Positions 37,568-47,032 are shown, counted from the first letter of the stretch. The stretch: 64,000 nucleotides of DNA from Roseiarcus sp963764955 (GCA_963764955.1 CAVXVE010000057.1:1-64000); one strand, 5' to 3'. The notes: a model not told the origin generated them from the sequence alone. Numbers and translations: made by a program.

Positions 37568-37987
37568 ATGCAATCCGTCCTGCTCGTCATTCACATTCTG
37601 ATCGTCGTCGCGCTGATCGGGGTCGTCCTCCTGCAGCGCTCCGAGGGCGGCGCGCTCGGGACGGGCGGCGGGACCGGCAGCTTCATGACCGGGCGCGGCC
37701 AGGCGAACGCGCTCTCGCGGGCGACCGCCATCCTCGGCGCGCTGTTCTTCGCCACCGCGCTCCTGATGTCCGTTCTGTCGAGCTGGACCCGCGCCCCCAC
37801 ATCCATTCTCCAGAAGAGCGGGCCGGCGCCGGCCGGGCAGACGGCGCCCGCGCCCGTTTCGCCCGGCGGCAACATCCTCGATCAGCTCAAGCAGATGGAA
37901 GGCCAGTCCGGCGCGCCTCAAACCCCCGCGCCCGCTCCCGCCGCGCCTGCCCCCGCCGCTCCTGCCGCGCCGGCGCCCAAGCCCTGA
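37568..37987 (+). CDS. secG: Protein translocase subunit SecG
   Basis: A 139-residue inner-membrane component of the SecYEG channel. Two transmembrane helices are seen at the N-terminus: VLLVIHILIVVALIGVVLL and, after the conserved SFMTGRGQANALSR loop, ATAILGALFFATALLMSVL. The C-terminal tail is a long Ala/Pro repeat (PAPAPAAPAPAAPAAPAP) common in alphaproteobacterial SecG. I start at the ATG at 37568; the frame is open upstream but the protein begins typically here. Confidence 0.93.
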   Translation: MQSVLLVIHILIVVALIGVVLLQRSEGGALGTGGGTGSFMTGRGQANALSRATAILGALFFATALLMSVLSSWTRAPTSILQKSGPAPAGQTAPAPVSPGGNILDQLKQMEGQSGAPQTPAPAPAAPAPAAPAAPAPKP

Positions 37988-38023
37988 CGGTTTAAAGAAA
38001 GCGGGCGCCGGAGGTCGCTGGCC

Positions 38024-38482
38024 TTGCCCTTATTCCGCGTCGAGCGCCGGGTTCGGCACAAAGCCGCCGAAATGTTCGATCTCGTCGCCGACGTCGAGCG
38101 CTATCCGGAATTCGTGCCCCTGTGCAAGGCGCTCAAGGTCCGGACCCGGAAGCAGGATCCGGACGGCCGAGAGACGCTGATCGCCGACATGACCGTCGGC
38201 TACAAGCTCATCCGCGAGACATTCACGAGCAAGGTCACGCTCGACCGGCCTCATTCCGAGGTGCGGGTCGAATATATCGACGGGCCGTTCAGCCGGCTCG
38301 AAAACGTGTGGACCTTCAAGGACGAGGATGAAGGCGACGGCTCGCGGGTCAGCTTTTTCATCGACTACGAATTCAAAAGCCGCACGCTCGGCGCGCTGAT
38401 GGGCTCGATGTTCGACGCGGCGTTCCGCAAATTCGCCGGCGCTTTCGAGCGCCGCGCCGACGTGGTTTACCGACGCGCGTAG
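38024..38482 (+). CDS. RatA/COQ10-like START-domain protein
   Basis: A 152-residue START/polyketide-cyclase-like protein of the COQ10/RatA family. The segment FDLVADVERYPEFVPLC near residue 18 is the family signature, and the C-terminal MGSMFDAAFRKFAGAFERRAD helix closes the fold. In alphaproteobacteria members are thought to bind ubiquinone; the E. coli toxin role of RatA is not a safe guess here. It begins with TTG and ends near two small paralogous genes. Confidence 0.87.
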   Translation: MPLFRVERRVRHKAAEMFDLVADVERYPEFVPLCKALKVRTRKQDPDGRETLIADMTVGYKLIRETFTSKVTLDRPHSEVRVEYIDGPFSRLENVWTFKDEDEGDGSRVSFFIDYEFKSRTLGALMGSMFDAAFRKFAGAFERRADVVYRRA

Positions 38483-38509
38483 AGCCTCATCCGCGCGATC
38501 CGTCGCCGA

Positions 38510-38884
38510 TCACTGTTTCCGGGACGGCGAGGGGATCGGGCTATCCGGCGCGCCCTTGATCGCCCCTGCGAGAGGCGCGTCGTGGTGCTCCGTGGTGTGT
38601 TCCGTCACTTCCGACAGCGAATCGGGATTGATGACCATCATCACCGGGTTGCCCTGCGAATCCTTGGCCCGGACCAGGAAGGACGAAGCCATGATCTTGA
38701 TGTCGGTGAATCCAGCTTTCGTGAGGTCGTCGCGCAGCTTCGAGCTAAGATGCCCAGGCGTTTGCGCGCCGGGCGAAGCGTTTTGAGCGCTGGGCGAGTT
38801 GGCTGAGTCCATCGCGGCGAGCGCCGACCCCCCGAAGCCGCAGCCCAGAAGGACAACAAACAGAGTCCTGACGGAGGCATTCAT
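38510..38884 (-). CDS. Small exported protein, paralogue A
   Basis: A 124-residue protein with a signal peptide (residues 1-23: LFVVLLGCGFGGSALA). The core reads TPGHLSSKLRDDLTKAGFTD, then SSFLVRAKDSQGNPVMMVINP. The same core occurs in the gene at 39842-40234, so this is one of a pair. The family is found in Rhizobiales as hypothetical periplasmic proteins; I do not recognise a named domain. The C-terminus is a polar low-complexity tail. It is convergent with the RatA-like gene. Confidence 0.8.
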   Translation of the reverse strand: MNASVRTLFVVLLGCGFGGSALAAMDSANSPSAQNASPGAQTPGHLSSKLRDDLTKAGFTDIKIMASSFLVRAKDSQGNPVMMVINPDSLSEVTEHTTEHHDAPLAGAIKGAPDSPIPSPSRKQ

Positions 38885-39063
38885 TGTTCATCTCCAGGAT
38901 CGCTACCGGGGTAGGGAACGATCCGGAGCCGGGATCGTTCCATTTGACGGTTGACGTTCGTAATCTCGGCGAACCGCGTCCTCATGGGATCGATATATCC
39001 GGATCGGCGCCAATATTGCGCCGGTCGATAGGCTGCCGAACGACCTGCCGCATGAGGCTCGCG

Positions 39064-39753
39064 ATGACCGAAATTGGACTGTTCGACGCCATCTATTCCG
39101 CGCGAGCCTTGCGCCGGCTGAAACCCGATCCGGTGCCGGAAGAGATCATCACCCGCATTTTGGACGCCGCCATTCGCGCGCCCTCGGCGGGCAACGCCCA
39201 GAACTGGGCGTTCGTCGTGGTGCGCGACGGCGAGCAACGCCGCCGACTGGGCGCGATCTACCGCAAGGCCTCCGACATCGCGAGCGAGATGTACAAGGCG
39301 CGCGGCCGGCCGGCGCATATGACGGAAGAGCAGTATCGGCGGATGCTGACTTCCGGCGCGTATTTGTGGGACCACATGGGCGAAGCGCCGCTTCTGCTGG
39401 TCCCCTGCCTGCAAGAGCGCGCCGTGCCGGCGCGCGCGACCCTGCCATCCACCTTGGACGCGACGTACGAGCGGGAGCTCGCCTACGAGCAGCGGATTCG
39501 CGGCGCGAGCATCTATCCGGCCGCGCAGAACATCATCCTAGCGTGCCGCGCCTTCGGATTGGGCACGCTGATCACCACCAACCACATTCGCTGCGAGGAC
39601 GAAGTCAAGGCGCTGCTCGGCTTGCCGCCCGACGTGTCGACCTATGCATTGATGCCGATCGGCTACCCGCAAGGGAAATTCGGTCCGCTCGCACGCAAGC
39701 CGGTGAGCGAGGTGGCCTATTCGGATCGTTGGGGCGTCGCCTGGCCGCATTGA
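39064..39753 (+). CDS. Nitroreductase-family flavoprotein
   Basis: A 229-residue FMN-dependent enzyme of the nitroreductase superfamily. The N-terminal SARALRRLKPDPVPEEII and AIRAPSAGNAQNWAFVVV segments hold FMN-binding arginine and serine/asparagine positions. Later segments include GASIYPAAQNIILACRAFGLGT. The ATG at 39064 has AGG eight bases before it; an ATG at 39052 would add four residues. It resembles both nitroreductases and the BluB branch, so the exact substrate is open. It is flanked on both sides by the small exported paralogues. Confidence 0.85.
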   Translation: MTEIGLFDAIYSARALRRLKPDPVPEEIITRILDAAIRAPSAGNAQNWAFVVVRDGEQRRRLGAIYRKASDIASEMYKARGRPAHMTEEQYRRMLTSGAYLWDHMGEAPLLLVPCLQERAVPARATLPSTLDATYERELAYEQRIRGASIYPAAQNIILACRAFGLGTLITTNHIRCEDEVKALLGLPPDVSTYALMPIGYPQGKFGPLARKPVSEVAYSDRWGVAWPH

Positions 39754-39841
39754 GAGCGCGAACGCCATCGGCGCGCCGATAGCATTCGGTGGCGCGCCGG
39801 AGAAACGCGTGGCCTCGCGCGAGACGCGACAGCCAGGACGG

Positions 39842-40234
39842 TCACTTCTTCGGGGTTGTGGCGGAGTTCTGGTTCGGGGTTGACGCGGAGCTCTGGCTGT
39901 TGGGTTGAGCCTTCATCGCGCTCGAAGCAGCAGGCGCCGCCTGTGCCGTCACCTCAGTGATGGAATTGGGGTTGATCACCATCATCATCGGATCGCCTTC
40001 CGAGTCCTTCGCCCGGACCAGGAACGAGGATGGCATGATGGTGATGTTTGTGAAACCGGCCTTGGTGAGATCGTCGCGCAGTTTCTGGCTTAAATGGCCT
40101 GGCGTTTGCTGGGCCCTCGTCGCGTTCTGGCTGTTGGTCGATCCAGTCGGAGCGACGGCGGTGGCCGCAACCGCGGAACCGGCGAAGCCGCAACTCAAGA
40201 GAACCGCGCATAAGGTTTTGCTGAAAGCAGTCAT
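39842..40234 (-). CDS. Small exported protein, paralogue B
   Basis: A 130-residue protein with a signal peptide (LCAVLLSCGFAGSAVA, cleavage near residue 23). It shares QTPGHLSQKLRDDLTKAGFT and SSFLVRAKDSEGDPMMMVIN with paralogue A at 38510-38884. The C-terminal tail is rich in Ser, Asn and Gln (NSQSSASTPNQNS). The pair are on the same strand, bracketing the nitroreductase. The role is unknown; a periplasmic redox or stress function is only a guess. Confidence 0.8.
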   Translation of the reverse strand: MTAFSKTLCAVLLSCGFAGSAVAATAVAPTGSTNSQNATRAQQTPGHLSQKLRDDLTKAGFTNITIMPSSFLVRAKDSEGDPMMMVINPNSITEVTAQAAPAASSAMKAQPNSQSSASTPNQNSATTPKK

Positions 40235-40399
40235 AGATTTGATCCTTCAAGCTCTGCCTCCCAGCGTTATTACAATCATGAGATCAGGCGCTCGTTCCTC
40301 TACGCGACCGTGAACTTTTCGTAAGCGAAGCCCGCGGCTCGGTTCATCCTCCGACTTGAACTGAGACACGCGGACCCACGCAAGTTTATGGATTCCGCC

Positions 40400-40891
40400 C
40401 TAGCCGGCCGCCGCCTCCAAGAGATCAAGCCCGACCTTGACCGAGGCGAGGCGCACCGCCTCGCGGCCGATGTCGCCGAAGCGCTCCTGACGCGCCACCG
40501 TCGGCCCGCCGCGCCGGGCGCAGGCGAAATGGACAAGGCCGACCGGCTTCGCCGCCGTGCCGCCGTCCGGCCCGGCTACTCCGGTGACGCTGACCGCGAC
40601 CTCGGCGCGCGAAGCGCGGAGCGCGCCTTCGGCCATCGCCCTCGCCGTATGTTCGCTGACGGCGCCGTAGTCCGCCAGCGTTTCGGCCGGAACGCCGAGC
40701 AGTTCCTGCTTGGCGGCGTTGGAATAGACGACGAATCCACGCTCGAGCACGGCCGAAGAGCCGGGAATTTCCGTGAGCAGCCCGGCGATCAGGCCGCCGG
40801 TGCACGATTCCGCCGTCGCGACCATGAGCCCAGCGGCCCGGTAGCGGGCGATCAGCGCGGTTGCGCGGGCGATGAGGTCAGGGGGAAACAT
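40400..40891 (-). CDS. pncC: CinA C-terminal domain protein (nicotinamide-nucleotide amidase)
   Basis: A 163-residue protein that matches the CinA C-terminal (PncC) domain: ATAESCTGGLIAGLLTEIPGSS near residue 27, the GVSVTGVAGPDGG-like stretch (VSVTGVAGPDGGTAAKPVGLVH) and a conserved YSNAAKQELLGV. These enzymes deamidate nicotinamide mononucleotide to recycle NAD. I start at the ATG at 40891 because the open frame upstream shows no similarity. It is divergent from the DyP-encapsulin operon. Confidence 0.9.
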   Translation of the reverse strand: MFPPDLIARATALIARYRAAGLMVATAESCTGGLIAGLLTEIPGSSAVLERGFVVYSNAAKQELLGVPAETLADYGAVSEHTARAMAEGALRASRAEVAVSVTGVAGPDGGTAAKPVGLVHFACARRGGPTVARQERFGDIGREAVRLASVKVGLDLLEAAAG

Positions 40892-41064
40892 GGGCGCGGT
40901 CGCAAAGGCTATGCGATTTCGCGCCGAAAACGAAATTGCGCGCGAACGCGCGAACCCGCCCGCAAGTCTCGCGGGGAAGCGCCGATGCCGTGACCATAAC
41001 CCCATCGAAAGATAGCTCTTGATCGGCGCGCGCCGTCCGGACATGAGAAGGGGCAGGAGACAGG

Positions 41065-42141
41065 ATGGCCGACGCGACTTCACCAACAGACGCCGTTGTG
41101 GTGGCGCAGCCGGTCTCGGCGCCGCTGACGCGCGCGGCTATCTTCCTGGTCGTGACGATCAATCCGGGCGCGGACAATTCCGGGGCCATCCGCTCGTTCT
41201 GCGCCGACTTCTCGGGCCTCGTCCGCGCGGTCGAATTTCGCGATCTCGAAGCCGGGCTTTCCTGCGTGATGGGGATCGGGTCCGACGCCTGGGACCGACT
41301 GTTCGGGAGCCCGCGTCCAGCTGAGCTTCACCCGTTCCGCGAGTTCAAGGCCGGATCGCGCCAGGCAATCGCAACCCCAGGCGACCTGCTGTTTCACATC
41401 CGCGCCAAACGGATGGACCTCTGCTTCGAGATTGCGGCGCAGATCATGGCCAAGCTCGGGGACGCGGTGACCGCGGTCGACGAGGTGCACGGCTTTCGCT
41501 ATTTCGACGACCGCGACCTACTGGGCTTCGTCGACGGGACCGAAAATCCGCGTGGGAGCGCGGTGATCGAAGCAGCGCTCATCGGCGCGGAGGATCCCGC
41601 CTTCGCCGGCGGCAGCTACGTGATCACGCAGAAATATGTGCACGACCTTGCCGCGTGGAACGCCCTGCCCACCGAAGCGCAGGAGCGCGTCATCGGCCGC
41701 GCCAAGCTCTCCGACATCGAACTGGACGATACGGTCAAGCCAACTTTCGCGCATAACGCGCTGACCACGATCGAGGAGAACGGCCAACAACTCCAGATCG
41801 TGCGCGACAACATGCCCTTCGGCCGGGTCGGAACCGGCGAATACGGCACCTATTTCATCGGCTATTGCCGCACGCCGCGGGTGACCGAGCAGATGATCGA
41901 GAACATGTTCGTGGGCCGACCGCCCGGCAATTATGATCGGATCCTTGACTTCAGCCGCGCGGTGACCGGAACGCTGTTCTTCGTCCCCTCCGCGACGTTC
42001 CTCGACGCGCTCGGCGAAGGCGCCCCCGCGGAAGCCGCGCCGCCCGCAAAACCCGCGATCGAATCGGCGCGGGCCCCGGCCCCGGCCTCGGACGGCTCGC
42101 TTGGAATCGGCTCGCTCAAAGGAGAAAAGGGTCATGAATAA
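41065..42141 (+). CDS. dyp: Dye-decolorizing peroxidase (encapsulin cargo)
   Basis: A 358-residue haem peroxidase of the DyP family (class B/P type). The GxxDG signature is in GFVDGTENP (residues 153-161), the proximal haem histidine is in YVHDLAAWN, and the distal region contains NMPFGRVGTGEYGTYFIGYC. The C-terminus is a Pro/Ala linker followed by DGSLGIGSLKGEKGHE; SLGIGSLK (residues 345-352) is the consensus encapsulin-targeting peptide. It should therefore be packed inside the shell encoded by the next gene, whose start overlaps this stop by 8 bases. Confidence 0.95.
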   Translation: MADATSPTDAVVVAQPVSAPLTRAAIFLVVTINPGADNSGAIRSFCADFSGLVRAVEFRDLEAGLSCVMGIGSDAWDRLFGSPRPAELHPFREFKAGSRQAIATPGDLLFHIRAKRMDLCFEIAAQIMAKLGDAVTAVDEVHGFRYFDDRDLLGFVDGTENPRGSAVIEAALIGAEDPAFAGGSYVITQKYVHDLAAWNALPTEAQERVIGRAKLSDIELDDTVKPTFAHNALTTIEENGQQLQIVRDNMPFGRVGTGEYGTYFIGYCRTPRVTEQMIENMFVGRPPGNYDRILDFSRAVTGTLFFVPSATFLDALGEGAPAEAAPPAKPAIESARAPAPASDGSLGIGSLKGEKGHE

Positions 42142-42952
42142 TCTTCACCGCGAGCTTGCGCCCATCTCCGACGAAGCGTGGGCCAGCCTCGAAGAGGAGA
42201 CGACGCGCACGCTCAAGCGCTACCTCGCCGGACGGCGGGTGGTCGATGTCGAGGGGCCGGGCGGCGTCGGCCTTTCCGCCGTCGGGACCGGCCACCTCAA
42301 GCCGATCGCGGCGCCCGGCGAGGGCGTGCTCGCCAGGCAGCGCGAGGTCAAGCCGCTGGTCGAGTTCAGGGTCCCCTTCGTCCTCGACCGCCAGCAGATC
42401 GACGACGTCGAGCGAGGCGCCGAGGATTCCGACTGGCAGCCGGCTAAGGATGCGGCGCAGAAGCTCGCCTATGCCGAGGACCGCGCCATCTTCGAAGGCT
42501 ACGCCGCGGCCGGCGTCGAAGGCGTCCGGCAGGGGACCAGCAACCCGATCATGACCCTGCCGGCCGACGTGCGCCAGTATCCCGATGCGATCGCGAGCGC
42601 GCTGAGCCAGCTTCGGCTGGTCGGCGTCAACGGGCCTTATTCGGTCGTGCTCGGCGCTGATGCGTATACGGCGCTGTCGGAGACCGTCGACAACGGCTAT
42701 CCGGTGCTCGAGCATGTGAAGAAGCTCGTCAAGGACGAGATCGTCTGGGCCCCCGCCATCGACGGCGCCTTCGTGCTCACCACGCGAGGGGGCGATTTCG
42801 ACCTGCACATCGGCCAGGACGTCTCGATCGGCTATTTGAGCCATGACGACAGCGTCGTGCGCCTCTATCTTCAGGAGACGCTGACGTTCCTCATGCTCAC
42901 CTCCGAGGCTTCCGTGGCGCTCGCGCCGCCTGCGACGAAGCTTACGGCCTGA
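42134..42952 (+). CDS. enc: Family 1 encapsulin nanocompartment shell protein
   Basis: A 272-residue HK97-fold shell protein (linocin-M18/CFP29 family). It starts MNNLHRELAPISDEAW, the typical family N-terminus, and has RYLAGRRVVDVEGPGG near residue 32 and the C-terminal LQETLTFLMLTSEASVALAP. Subunits assemble into closed capsids that load peptidase- or peroxidase-type cargo through short C-terminal tails. The ATG at 42134 overlaps the DyP stop by 8 bases, indicating coupled expression. The DyP peroxidase upstream is the cargo. Confidence 0.96.
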   Translation: MNNLHRELAPISDEAWASLEEETTRTLKRYLAGRRVVDVEGPGGVGLSAVGTGHLKPIAAPGEGVLARQREVKPLVEFRVPFVLDRQQIDDVERGAEDSDWQPAKDAAQKLAYAEDRAIFEGYAAAGVEGVRQGTSNPIMTLPADVRQYPDAIASALSQLRLVGVNGPYSVVLGADAYTALSETVDNGYPVLEHVKKLVKDEIVWAPAIDGAFVLTTRGGDFDLHIGQDVSIGYLSHDDSVVRLYLQETLTFLMLTSEASVALAPPATKLTA

Positions 42953-42971
42953 CTGAGCTTGGGCGAAGCCG

Positions 42972-43406
42972 ATGGATACGGCCTATATATCCGCCTTCGC
43001 CGCTCTGGCCGGAACGGCGATCGGCGGCCTCGCGTCGTTTGCAACGTCCTGGGTGACGCAGCAGGCGCAGACCAAAGCCCAACGCCGCGCCGCCGAGCGT
43101 GACGCCCGAGCCGCGTTGTTCGGCAGGTTTCTGGACGAAGCGGCGAAATTGTATTCCGACGCTCTGCAAACCAGCCGCGATGACGTATCCGGCCTCATCG
43201 GAATTTACGCGCTCACCAACCGGATACGGCTCTTGTCCTCGCCGGAGGTGGTGGAGGCCGCCGACACGGTGGTTCGCATCATCGTCGACACCTATCTCGC
43301 GCCGAACATCACGTTGCATGAGATGCGGACGAACTGGATCGACAAGCACATCGACCCGCTTCGCGATTTTAGCGAAGCGTGCCGGAAGGAACTGCAAAAG
43401 TTCTGA
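42972..43406 (+). CDS. Membrane-anchored coiled-coil protein of unknown function
   Basis: A 144-residue protein beginning 19 bases after the encapsulin gene. One hydrophobic segment (ISAFAALAGTAIGGLASFA) near residue 6 likely anchors it, followed by a long helical region (TQQAQTKAQRRAAERDARAA). A similar protein is widespread in Rhizobiales without known function. It ends at a TGA at 43404-43406. In the same frame, coding-like sequence continues for 31 more codons (ending TEELAAARLRLARTLNEALR then TAG at about 43495), which may be a remnant or readthrough tail. Whether it belongs to the nanocompartment operon is unknown. Confidence 0.75.
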   Translation: MDTAYISAFAALAGTAIGGLASFATSWVTQQAQTKAQRRAAERDARAALFGRFLDEAAKLYSDALQTSRDDVSGLIGIYALTNRIRLLSSPEVVEAADTVVRIIVDTYLAPNITLHEMRTNWIDKHIDPLRDFSEACRKELQKF

Positions 43407-43552
43407 CGCCCATGGCGGTCCGGCGGAGCCTCGACCGAGGAACTCGCCGCAGCGCGGCTTCGCCTGGCGCGAACGCTCAACGAGGCGCTCAGGTAGCGGG
43501 ATTACGTGGAAAGACGATCCCAACGGACCGCTCCGGTCAGGACCAGCGGAAC

Positions 43553-45161
43553 TCATTCCGGACCCGCATGACCGGCTTTCTCGGCCACAGACCGCTTCAT
43601 AAACAAGACCGCGAACGCGACCACCAGTGTCAACACAGCCGCCATCCAAAAGGTGTCGAAATACGCCAGCGAAGACGCCTGCTGCTGACGCAGGTTATCG
43701 AGTTGCTGCACAGCCAGTGGTCGGGAGGCGGCCGGATCGCCGGTTTGCTGAAGGAAGAACGCTTGAGCCTTCGCGAGGAAGGAATTGGCGGCCGCATTGA
43801 AGGGATCGAGATACTCGCCAAGCCGCAGGGCGTGAAACTGATCGCGCCGCTCTTGGAAGGTCTGGGACAGCGACACCCCGACGCTGCCGCCCTCGTTGCG
43901 CAGGAGACTCAATATGCCAATGGCGGCCCCGCGCATCGCGAGCGGCGTATAAAGGTACGCAGCTACGTTCGCGGGGGCAAAACAGACCGAGAGCCCCAAG
44001 ACCAGAAGCACCCGAGGCCAAACAACCTGGCTTGGGCTGATGTCGAGGTTGAGTTGCGACATCCAATAGTTTCCCGCGGTCATGAGCAGAAGGCCTGCGG
44101 CGATCAGCCATCTCGCGTCGACCTTGAGGCCGATCAGGCGGCCAACGATTGGCATCGCCAGAACAGCGAAGATTCCAGAAGGCGACATCACCAACCCGGT
44201 CTTCAGCGCATCATAACCAAACAGGGTTTGCAGCAGACCAAGCAATGACTTGGTGCCTGCAAAAAGCGCAAGGTAAGCGCAGAATATGATGATGCAGCAG
44301 GCGGCAAAGTTGCGTTCACCCAGCGCGCGGAAATTGACCACGGGGTTGCGGTGACGCAGCTCCCAGAAGATCAACGCAACCAGACCCACTACCAATGAAA
44401 TGACGAGAGTTCTGGACGCGCCAGAATGGATCGCCCAGCCAGTCCCATTCCTGGCCCTTGCTGAGCATCACTTCCCACGAGATTATGACGATGGCCAGCA
44501 GCGCCAAGCCGATCGCGTCAAAATGGAACGGCTCTTTCCTCAACTCCGCACGCTGGGCGACGAGATAGTCCGGATCGTCAAGCAGGAAATAACAACCGAT
44601 GAACGCCAGGATCCCGACGGGCACGTTGATCAAAAAGCACCAGCGCCAATTGTAAGTGTCCGTTATCCAACCGCCCAAGGTCGGACCGACGATGGGCGCG
44701 ATCAGCACGGCTAAGCCGAACATCGTCATGGCTACGCCTTGCCTTTCCCGCGGGAAAGCGTCCAGCAATATCCCCTGACTGCCGGGTTGCAGACCGCCGC
44801 CCGCCAGACCCTGAATGACGCGGAACAGGATCAGCTGAGCCAAACTGCCAGCGAGTCCACATAGCAAAGAACTGATGGTGAATATCGCAATCGACGCCAG
44901 GAAATAGTTGCGGCGACCCAGATGAGCGCTGAGCCAGCCAGTAATCGGCAAAATGAAGGCGTTGGCGGCAAGGTAGCTGGTGATAACCCACTCGGCGTCA
45001 TCGGCGGCAGCCGACAGGCCTCCCGCGATGTAGCGCAGCGCCACCAGCACGATGGTGGTGTCGAGCACCTCCATGAACGCCGGCACCACGACGATCACAG
45101 CGACCAGCCACGGGTTCCGCGCAACCTGAGGTCTGGCGGGCGAAAGCGCCGCGGCTGTCAC
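43553..45161 (-). pseudogene. emrB: DHA2-family MFS multidrug transporter (EmrB), frameshifted
   Basis: A 14-helix MFS efflux protein of about 530 residues, split by a frameshift near 44420. The N-terminal part has MEVLDTTIVLVALRYIAGG and the FRVIQGLAGGGLQPGSQGILLDAFP motif. The C-terminal part resumes as SRTLVISLVVGLVALIFWEL and contains the rest of the helices. Its start overlaps the EmrA stop by ATGA (45158-45161). Together they would extrude drugs or hydrophobic acids across both membranes with an outer-membrane channel, which is not present here. Confidence 0.87.
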
Positions 45162-46685
45162 TTCTTTACGCCCGGCGGATTTTCCGTAGATCCGCCCGTT
45201 TGCGGCTCAGGTGCAGATGTCTGCAAAAACTTGCCGGCGTCGGGTCCGGTGGGCGGCTTCTTAAAGTAGACGTAGGGAACAACCGACGTGCCAATGAACA
45301 GCGGATTCTTGTCCGGATCATAGTTTTTGAGGTCGATCCGAACCGGCAGTCGCTGCACCACCTTGATGAAGTTGCCCGTGGCGTTCTCCGCCGGGAGCAG
45401 CGCCAGCGTCGATCCGGTCCCCATCGTGAACCCTGAGATGCGCCCCTTGAACACATGACGGCCGCCGTACATGTCGACATAGAGATCGACCGGCTGGCCG
45501 ATACGCAGGTCGCGCAGCTCCGTTTCCTTGAAATTGGCGTCCACCCAGATTTCATCGAGCGAGCGGATCGCCATGAGAACTCTGGCCGACCTGCACATTG
45601 TCGCCCGGGTTGACGTTTCGGCGCGTAATGACGCCGTCGATCGCGGCGACCACGTCACAGTACTTCAGGTCGAGTTCGGCTTGGGCGAGATCGCGCTTGG
45701 CGACCTCAAGCTTGGCCTCGGCCTGTTTGACGTCCGGCGCGTCGGCCGCCAGCCGGGCGAAGGTGGTGTTGACGTCGCCTTCTTTTTCGAACACCTCGAC
45801 CATGTGACGGGGCCCCTCGTCGAACGAATGGATGACGCCGAGTTGAGCCGCACTCTGAATCATCGCCGCCTGCGCCTGGAGCACCGACGAAAAGGTTTGA
45901 TCGAGATTGGGCGGAACCTGGCCGAGATCGGCTTCGTCGGATGCCGGCGGCAATCCCAAGGAGGCGCGGATTTGACGGACATCGGCCAGCGACGCGACAA
46001 CGTCCGCGCGGGCCGACAACAAGATCGCCTGCCGCCGGTCGTACTCCGACTTTGGGGTGTCGTTCGTCACCACCAACTTGGCGGCCCGGTCGAAGTCGAC
46101 CTGAGCCAATGCGAGCTCGGCTTTACTCTTGTCGACACCGGCAACCTTGGCGCGCAGCAGGGCGACCTGGTCATCGACGTTCTCTATGGCGTGCTCCAGC
46201 GCCCGGCGCCGGCTCATAGCCTCCGCTTCGATGCCGCGCACCTTGGACCTGGCCACCTGTAGGTCTGCCGTCGCCGTATCGACAGCCGCCTTTTTGATCG
46301 CGACCGCGATCTGAAACGGCTCCTTGTCCAGTTGGACCAGAAGGTCGCCTTTGCGCACCCGGTAGTTGTCGTCGACCAGAACCCGCGAAACCTGGCCCTT
46401 GACGCGGGCGGCGACGAACGTCACGTGACCGTTGACATATGCGTCATCCGTCGAAACCGTGTTGAGCGCCGTCTGGACCCAAGGAATGCCAAACCAAAGA
46501 GCGCCGGCCAGGATCAGAAGGCCGAGAGCGCCAAGGAGCATGTAGCGCCGCGGGTTGACCTTCGGCTTCTCTGGCGCGACGGTCCCGGCGCCGGGAGGGC
46601 TTCGTGGAGATGGCGCCGGATCGGCGCTCCGAGCTGAAGTTCGCTCGGCGCCCAGTTGCGCCGTTTCGCGGCTTTGCTCGCTCAT
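45158..46685 (-). pseudogene. emrA: HlyD-family membrane fusion protein (EmrA), frameshifted
   Basis: A membrane-fusion protein of about 500 residues partnering the EmrB transporter just downstream. The N-terminal cytoplasmic tail is followed by one helix (YMLLGALGLLILAGALWFG), then the lipoyl-type region and long hairpin coiled coil. Near 45580, after VNPGDNVQVGQ, the frame changes by one base to VLMAIRSLDEIWVDANFKET, the classical EmrA beta-barrel. The Pro-rich C-terminus ends at 45158. The ATG at 46685 was chosen. Both pump genes carry one break each, so the pump may be inactive. Confidence 0.87.
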
Positions 46686-46867
46686 GGCGGATTCCTGCCA
46701 TTGGACAGATGAACGGCGACCCTGCCGAACCTTCCGCAGACTGCCCCTTGGAACGCCAGGACTCAAGTGCAGACGCGGGCGCCGCTGCCCGCGCGCGGCC
46801 GGGCTTGCCAGGGAGGCTGAAAGTCGAGATCCTGACGTCAAGCGTTGGTCGGAAAAAATCTCTTTCG

Positions 46868-47008
46868 ATGGGGGCGAGGACGCACACATTTTTCAAAGCG
46901 CTGTCGGCGCTCGCGCTCGGGCTGTCCGTCGCCGGATGCGTGACCGCCCAGCCGCCTTACCCGAACGTCGTGCCGATCGATACGACCGGTAATTACGGCG
47001 CCCGATAG
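46868..47008 (+). CDS. Small lipoprotein
   Basis: A 46-residue protein starting at the ATG at 46868. It has a short n-region, a hydrophobic core (ALSALALGLSVAG) and the lipobox cysteine in SVAGC (about residue 25), leaving only about 22 mature residues (TAQPPYPNVVPIDTTGNYGAR). Such tiny lipoproteins may serve as envelope spacers or entericidin-like proteins. It lies between the emrA start and the thioesterase gene. Confidence 0.6.
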   Translation: MGARTHTFFKALSALALGLSVAGCVTAQPPYPNVVPIDTTGNYGAR

Positions 47009-47032
47009 GTGCGAGCCCCGCAGGATCGCTCG

